Below, piece after piece: positions 58,252 through 64,000 of a stretch of 64,000 nucleotides of DNA. The stretch covers positions 62,001 through 126,000 of the forward strand of contig JALRMH010000007.1 in assembly GCA_026119935.1 (NCBI GenBank), read 5' to 3'. The position numbers were made by a program, and so were the translations under genes. Origin of the DNA: Endothia cerciana (taxonomy: Eukaryota > Ascomycota > Sordariomycetes > Diaporthales > Cryphonectriaceae). The notes below the pieces were generated by a model that saw only the letters and a program-made list of their open reading frames with translations, had not been told where the DNA came from and ran no database searches. How positions within the stretch are numbered: position 1 is the stretch's first letter; each line of letters starts with the position of its first letter.

Positions 58252-58836
58252 GCTCGAAGGTGGCCTCCGCGTTCATTGCATCTTGGTCTTGCACAGCAAT
58301 CGAAGCAAATAGCCTGCCAGAACCGGACACTGCAATTTACGCTTTCTCGTCGTGCATGGCGGTTTGAGGCTTAGAGTCGAGGAATGAGTGTTGGAGTAAA
58401 TGTGTCATGACCGTGGTGACAGCACCTGAGTGCTGCCTCCCAGACTTGTGCGGCATACATCATCAAGTCCCCCGACAAGTTTTACCGTTGTGGGTGGGAC
58501 TGTCTAGAAAAGAGGCAAACTCTAGACGTCTCTTCGCGAGCCGAATTGACCTAATGAAAAGTACATTCATCTCGCTAGCCGCCTTAGTATCGACGTGTGG
58601 AGTTTGGAACTGGTCATCGAGTGATGCTCAATGATAATCAATGATAATCATGTGAGTGGTTTGGTGATGTGCTAATGTCGCTCGTGCGAATGGTGCCAGC
58701 GCTACCGTCTAAAATGCTAGCGCCTCAAATCAGAATGCGTAGCATGCCGGACAGATTTTCAAGTGCCTCGACGCGCTCAAGTCAAACCACGCCCCGAGCC
58801 GGCCGGCACACAGCAGTATGGATGCCGCTGGAGTCC
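58252..58836. other. Convergent intergenic region between PP2A and DUF3112 genes
   Basis: 585 bases. A short direct repeat of TGATAATCA occurs near 58632-58650. No gene is seen. Confidence 0.55.
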
Positions 58837-60209
58837 TCAAACGTGCTCAAAAACGGGCCCATTGTTCAACTCCGCGAGCGCACTCGCCTCCCACTCACTT
58901 TGCCGCCTAGGATCCTCACCGCTCCCAAAGACCTCTGACTCACGATTCACCTCGAAGCTCACCGTGTTGGTCCCGCCTGGCAAGCTCGAACCACTGGACC
59001 TTTTGTTATTCCGCATGCTCTCGTCCGCTACCCTCGAGCCACTGTAGTGACCCGGCCCGGAACTGCCATTGGGGACGTGGAATCGTCTGTCGAAGCGGGA
59101 AATGGCGTATAGATACACGACGACCAGCTCGATGGCGAAATTGAAGCAGTAGAAGCAGGCCTTGCTGTGGTACCAGGCGGGATCGGTGAGGGGCCGCGGC
59201 GTCGTGAAGTTCACGGCCAGCCGGAAGGAGGCGCCGATGGTCAGGATGAGGGAGGTGAAGAGGAGGAGGGAGAGTTTGGTGCGGTAGCGGCCTTGTCCGA
59301 GTTTCTCGGGCCGCTGGGACCGCGGCGCGAGGATTGAAAAGAGTGCGATGGGAATAGGGAGGAAGGCGAGGAGGGCGCTGGGAATAGTTGTTAGCCTTCA
59401 GGCGCGACAGGGAGGCTTCGGTGGAAAGTGGAAGAGGGGGGGTGACTTACAGGAACGTCCCGGCGAAGAGCATGATATCCCGGTCCTTCTTCCTCACGCC
59501 GACGTCCAGCGTGAAAAAGCTATCTACCGCGGCGGTGATGACCATGACGAGCATCGCGAGCACGCAGAAGTACAGGAACTTGAACGTCCAGCCGAGCGCC
59601 CCCGACCAGCCAAGCTTGGGGTGGTAGCTCCGCACGATCCGCTGCGCAAAGATCAGGTTCACGATGAATAGCAGCAGGACGCCGGCCTGCACGAAGATGC
59701 TCGCGGCGATGGCGATGTTCACGTCGCGCGGGTACGAGGCCCACACGATGCGGAGCGTGAGGGTCGTGATCCGCGCCATGCAGAAGCCGAAGAGCAGCGT
59801 GGAGAAGACGAACTTATGCTCGCGCCGCCGGTTGACCTGGTAGATTGTCATGTGCGTCGCCCCGGCGGCGACGTAGAGGACCAGCAGGCACGCGCATATC
59901 GGGTCGTCGAGGGAAACGGTCGGCTGTCCGCCGAGCTGGGCGGTTGTTGGGGCGTAGGGCGGCCCCTCGGTGGCCTTGAGGGGAGGGTCAGCATCTTGCT
60001 TCAGTCAAAAGTCCAGGTAGGGCCCCGTGAGTGGTGCTGTATCCAGCTTACGCACACACGACAGAGGAGGAAAGGACCGGCCATCCCACAGCAGTGCTTT
60101 TCTTCTCTTGTCACCGGCAGGATGATCGGCCCCCGTCTCACTCGTCCTATGAAGGTGTTTGATAGAGCGTCGTGTCACTTACTGAAGAGCCACCTCCTTC
60201 TACCGACAT
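58837..60209 (-). CDS. DUF3112-type multi-pass membrane protein
   Basis: Secure exons are 59994-59451 and 59377-58837, with a 73-nt intron (GTAAGT, CCCAG). They encode ~361 aa with about seven hydrophobic segments. The N-terminal part reads GPPYAPTTAQLGGQPTVSLD, then CACLLVLYVAAGATHMTIYQ, NRRREHKFVFSTLLFGFCMA and RIVRSYHPKLGWSGALGWTF. The tail (~130 residues) is Ser/Gly/Glu-rich and cytoplasmic. The layout and the MTIYQVNRRR block match the fungal DUF3112 family as I recall it; its function is unknown. In-frame DNA just before 59994 has a stop, so at least one 5' exon is missing. ATG 60209 followed by a strong donor (TCAGTAAGT at 60183) is a candidate first exon but needs a middle exon to restore phase (one option: acceptor after GTGACAAG and donor GTAAGC near 60050). 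The 5' boundary is tentative. Confidence 0.7.
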
Positions 60210-63200
60210 CCAATTGGATATTGTGGGTAGTCACCGTCTCACTCGTAGGGTGTGAGCCGAGAGGATCCCCTCCCAGCTTTTGGGGGGACAGGAAAGGCTA
60301 TGAGACGTTGTAGGAACTCTCCTAGCCGACCGGATCACGTTGCAAGGTGTCGCAAGCTGTTGCACCCGGTGCGCTATGAGATATTGTGTTTAGTGCGGCA
60401 GGCTCAGAGTATATCATGACCGGGCTGGGAGAAGTTCTGGCGGTTCATCCGATCAATGTCGAGGATTTGTACAGTGGCACCTTGAAGGACAGGAGGTGTC
60501 GTGAAACGGAGATCTGATGTCACCACACGGTCGCCAAACATCCAAGAGGCTCACTTAAGTATCTTGAATCAGACAATCTGGCAGCAGACAGACAATGAAC
60601 TAGTCCCGTGGAGTCACCGGTCTACTGGGTATCCGAAAAAGAAAAAAAAAATTCAAGATCGCCTGCCTGCCAGCTGCCTACCTCAACGGATCCGTGTTGC
60701 GGGATCAAAGTCTGGTGACGTCCCTTGCTGGCTTGGCGCCGCTTTTGGCCTGACGGACGGAGGTCTTCTAGAAGGCGACGCCGGTCCAACACGGCGCGGG
60801 ACGGCCTTTTACAAGAGGCGACCCCCGACCTGGCGGGCCCTAGGCCGTTGGTGACGGCTCGATGTCATACGGACCTCTGCATAACTGCAGCGGGGCCTTC
60901 CCGCCGGCTCGCGTTTATTCGCTTCCATTTATTCTCCGGTCGGAAAGCTTGTTTCGAGATTGTATTTTCGTGATCGAAAGTCAATCCGTGATCACCATCG
61001 GATCATTGTTGATCGTCAAGCTGAGGTGGTCGGACTGCCCGCCTGGGGACCCTTGCCAACGTACACTGGGAAATCGAGAGCCAGTGTCGGACGGCTTTTG
61101 TCTTCTGGTGATGAGCTCACCGGGGACGTAACGGCCGTGGGCGACTGTCGCGCGTATATAATGACGGAGTGTGTGTGTCCTACCGCAGAGCTGCCGCAGT
61201 GGTCAGACTCTGTCGTCGCGCGTACGAGCCCCTTGTTCCCCAAGACTCCGGCCGAAGCGGCGTGCTATGACCTCCAACAAAGACAAAGACGGTGCCGGAC
61301 ACGCGCCTGTCTCCTATACGAGCTTGTGCTTTGGCAATGCCTCACCTGGATCTCAGGAACTCGAGACCGCTGCGCGAACCTGCGCCCTGGCACGTCTGAT
61401 GGTTCCATGTTTTGTGTTCGAGTACTCGGTATTGGGGACATCGAGCAACACTGAGAAGGCAACGTCCACGGTCATGCACGTGCCCGCTTGATGCCGGCGT
61501 GGTGCTTGACCCGAGTGTGATGTGAGCTTCGGGGTTTGGAAGTCTGGGCTTTGGGCCGTAGGGCGATTGATTCTGTCAGGGACGGCCGAGATTCCGAGTG
61601 TATCACCGGCGATACCAGGTACCTATTGTGGCGCTTCTGCTGACATGTCGGTCCCTGGCGTTCACGGGCACGATAGACAGGCCCGGAGCGTGCTCGATGG
61701 CCGCCGGGATATCGCTGACCCCGCCGCCGCTTTGGAGGTTGCGCCCGTCTTAGCAGCCGCCGCCGACGCCACCGCCGACGCCACCGCCAACGCTACCACC
61801 ATATCGTGGTCGTTCGTGAACCATCGCGGATTTGATCACCGGGTCACAAGCGTTGGTATGTGTGCTACCGCCCGCGGGCGCCTGCTCGATACCGAGCTCC
61901 AAGGAGTAGAAGCGTGGCGTGCTTCCGCCGGACGGCAGCAAGCCCGCGTGGCCGTTGACGAGGCCGATTCCCGCCCAGGGGGACCGTGGTGTCGTTGAGA
62001 AATGACAGCTCAATCCGCGTGGTGACGTCGTCCTCCACGGCGCCGGAGCTCACCGCGCCTGCGGGAAGCCTGAAGATTCCACGTTGATATCCTTTGCCAA
62101 CCGTCCCATGCCGTTCAGGACATACCTGGTGCGTTGTGCCAAAAAGAAGGACCAAGGTCAAGTGTGAGGTCTAATATGCTCCTCATTCTATCGCCTCCTT
62201 TAGTCGCACCAGAGGCAGAGCTGCAGCGGATCTATACCACCCTGCCTCCATCACTCCACCAGATGTTGAATCGTACTCCCGGCGTCTTTTGCGCCAGACT
62301 TCACAGCGGGCTGCTGGTCGCTGCCACTTTCATCGACGAGCCCCAACTAATGTCCTCCTGGGCGTGGATCGATCGGCACCGAGTCATCTGAGTGCATTTG
62401 AGCGTTTAGAGGTCGTGACTCGGTCTCGGGCAGCAAAACGCTGCTCGATGAGCGTCTGTTGCATGACGGTTTGGGATGGTAACATCGGCCGCTGCCTGCC
62501 CTGCTGGGTTGCCCTGCAAAGTGGCGACTGAGAGACCGCCGCCAGCCAATTCGACCTGCGACTACATCTCATTGGTGATCACATAGGGCTGAGTGATTAT
62601 TAAAGCACAAGGTATAATATCATAACTTAGCATGCTATGCACCTGGGCAACATGGTCTCGGGAGGTGTCTCAAGATCTCAACCATCGTCTGGTCGATACC
62701 CCCGCTCCGGTCTGGGTTTGATAGACTTCTGAATCAGCAAAGGCGAGCGCTTGTTACAGCCGATGCCGTCAGAGTGCTGCGTGGTATGTGGAAGCGCTTC
62801 TCGCAGCCAGTAGAGAAGAAGGGAGGGGGGGTTAACAGTCGTTTCGCGATGGATAGGAGAGACATTGGTTTATATAGTACCTATCCCTATACAGCGAACC
62901 CTTCCTTCCAGACCAGCGGGAGTGCTTGCATCAGCCAAAATTGATGTAACCGTCCTTCACCGAGGCTCTTCCTCCTCGAGGCGTTGCAGGTAACTCTTTT
63001 TAACTTGTTTGTGTGAAAAAGGACCAATCGACGCGACAACTCACACACGCGGCTGGAGTAGCTCCTGTGGCTAAGGGTTGGCTAACAGAATGCCCAGCCG
63101 CCCGGCCGAGCCGGGTTTGAATGAGACTGCGAACTGCCCCTTTTAGCTCAGTAAACCCTGGTGATGTCGCGCTGGGATTGTGATCTCAGACACCTGTTGA

Positions 63201-64000
63201 GTTTGCGCAGAGTCGAGGGTCGACTCAGGTTGATGGTCCAAGAGCAGAGCAGTTCCTGCACCGAACCAGGGCAGGAAGAAAAGGCCTATCACATCAGGAT
63301 CCATCCGCGAGATGGACGACGAAGAGAAGGAGAGTGAGCGTGATAAGATAGCAGCGACCACCGAAGGATCAAAAGTGCAATCTGACGACGATCCTGGCCG
63401 GGGCTCGGAAGATTATACTAGTGGCAGCCACTTGCACCGGCCTGGACCCTTTTCAGATAAGCCCGTCTGGACTAGCAGCGTGGCAGGCTGGTTTGTGTCC
63501 GGTGCCCCCAACGAGCTACAGGATCGACACCTGGCGAGGCTGATGAACTCGTCGGTGAGGCTGAGGTCAGACAGGACTCGAGAAGGAGAGGGGGGGAGAG
63601 AGAGAGGGCACCTGGGATCAGCTGGTCGGGACAAGGAGGCAGAATAGACCATACCGATCTGCCACTGGTACTAGGTCGGTACGGCTCGGTCTGTGTAGGT
63701 CTGCGCTTTGGAACCGTTCTTTTAATAGATGACGTTGCATGCAGCGATACCACAGAAGTCGAAATGAGCAAACGTCTGTGTGTCCGGCAAGGCGGTTGGT
63801 TGCATTCCTGCCCAGATGGTAATAGCGCCGAATGAGGGAGTAAACTCACCTCGAGTTGAGGCTCTCTCCCTCTCCCCTTGTGGTGCCGGCAGATCAGAGA
63901 GAGATATAGTAGACATGGGCAGGCATGACGAGAACCAGATGAGGCATATTGCAATTGACGGGCTGCTTCATGCGCACTACCCGCTGTAACTCTACCAATA
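60210..64000. other. Unannotated 3.8-kb right end of the window
   Basis: No protein family, signal peptide or splice-consistent gene is recognised on either strand. Frames of 100-165 codons near 60960-61454, 61522-61998 and 63472-63954 are compositionally ordinary and lack motifs. A GCCGAC(GCC) hexamer-like stretch near 61756-61800 and a GAGA-rich tract near 63585-63608 are the only repeats noted. A gene may start or end beyond the window edge. Confidence 0.45.

Noticed and set aside
63130..63215. tRNA-like TTTTAGCTCAGT (A-box resemblance)
   Set aside because: No matching B-box or cloverleaf pairing could be found downstream.
1..64000. CRISPR arrays, insertion sequences, rRNA genes, biosynthetic cluster core enzymes (PKS/NRPS/terpene synthase)
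   Set aside because: Looked for and not seen; the gene set is eukaryotic housekeeping and signalling.

Overview
The window is nuclear DNA of a filamentous ascomycete (Pezizomycotina, most likely a Sordariomycete). Genes are GC-rich with a C/G bias at third positions. They are split by short GT-AG introns (mostly 50-180 nt) with CTGAC/CTAAC-type branch sites, are not arranged in operons, and lie on both strands. Several proteins have a specifically filamentous-fungal form: the signalling mucin Msb2, the survival factor Svf1, a DUF3112 membrane protein and a divergent histone H4 variant. I saw no rRNA, tRNA, transposon, CRISPR array or viral sequence. Exon joins were worked out by hand from splice motifs, reading phase and family motifs. 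Every resolved gene gives an open frame, but none has transcript support here.

Layout. 1-3.9 kb: intergenic, leading into msb2 (+). 8.3-11.8 kb: an ACS-type MFS transporter (+) converging on a ribokinase (-). 12.6-15.8 kb: a large Cys/His-rich and C2H2 protein (-). 15.8-21.0 kb: gene-poor. 21.1-22.6 kb: a doubtful, possibly decayed reading frame, then a membrane-anchored GNAT acetyltransferase (+). 23.7-24.6 kb: a six-exon histone H4 variant (-). 25.2-27.8 kb: svf1 (-) divergent from mitochondrial ribosomal protein uL11m (+). 29.7-33.9 kb: a HAL/NPR-type kinase (+) and hsp10 (+). 36.0-36.8 kb: a second GNAT-like protein (-). 40.4-44.9 kb: cysteine dioxygenase (-) and the sulfite pump ssu1 (+), head to head. 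45.6-49.0 kb: a HIRAN-SNF2-RING helicase (-). 49.7-52.0 kb: tyw1 (+). 52.6-56.0 kb: tom20 (-) and exo84 (+), divergent. 56.9-58.3 kb: the PP2A catalytic subunit (+). 58.8-60.2 kb: a DUF3112 membrane protein (-). 60.2-64 kb: nothing recognised.

How genes work together. Most are housekeeping genes: mitochondrial import and folding (tom20, hsp10, uL11m), secretion (exo84), tRNA wybutosine (tyw1), signalling (msb2, PP2A, HAL-type kinase) and lipid/stress (svf1). The clearest functional pair is cdo1-ssu1. Cdo1 oxidises cysteine to cysteine sulfinate, which leads to sulfite, and Ssu1 exports sulfite, so both halves of a cysteine-detoxification/sulfitolysis route share one intergenic region. The histone H4 variant has a remodelled N-tail, a C-terminal extension and a 16-nt exon, and is the most unusual coding gene here. 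Long stretches of intergenic DNA carry C/G homopolymer runs of 12-16 bases.
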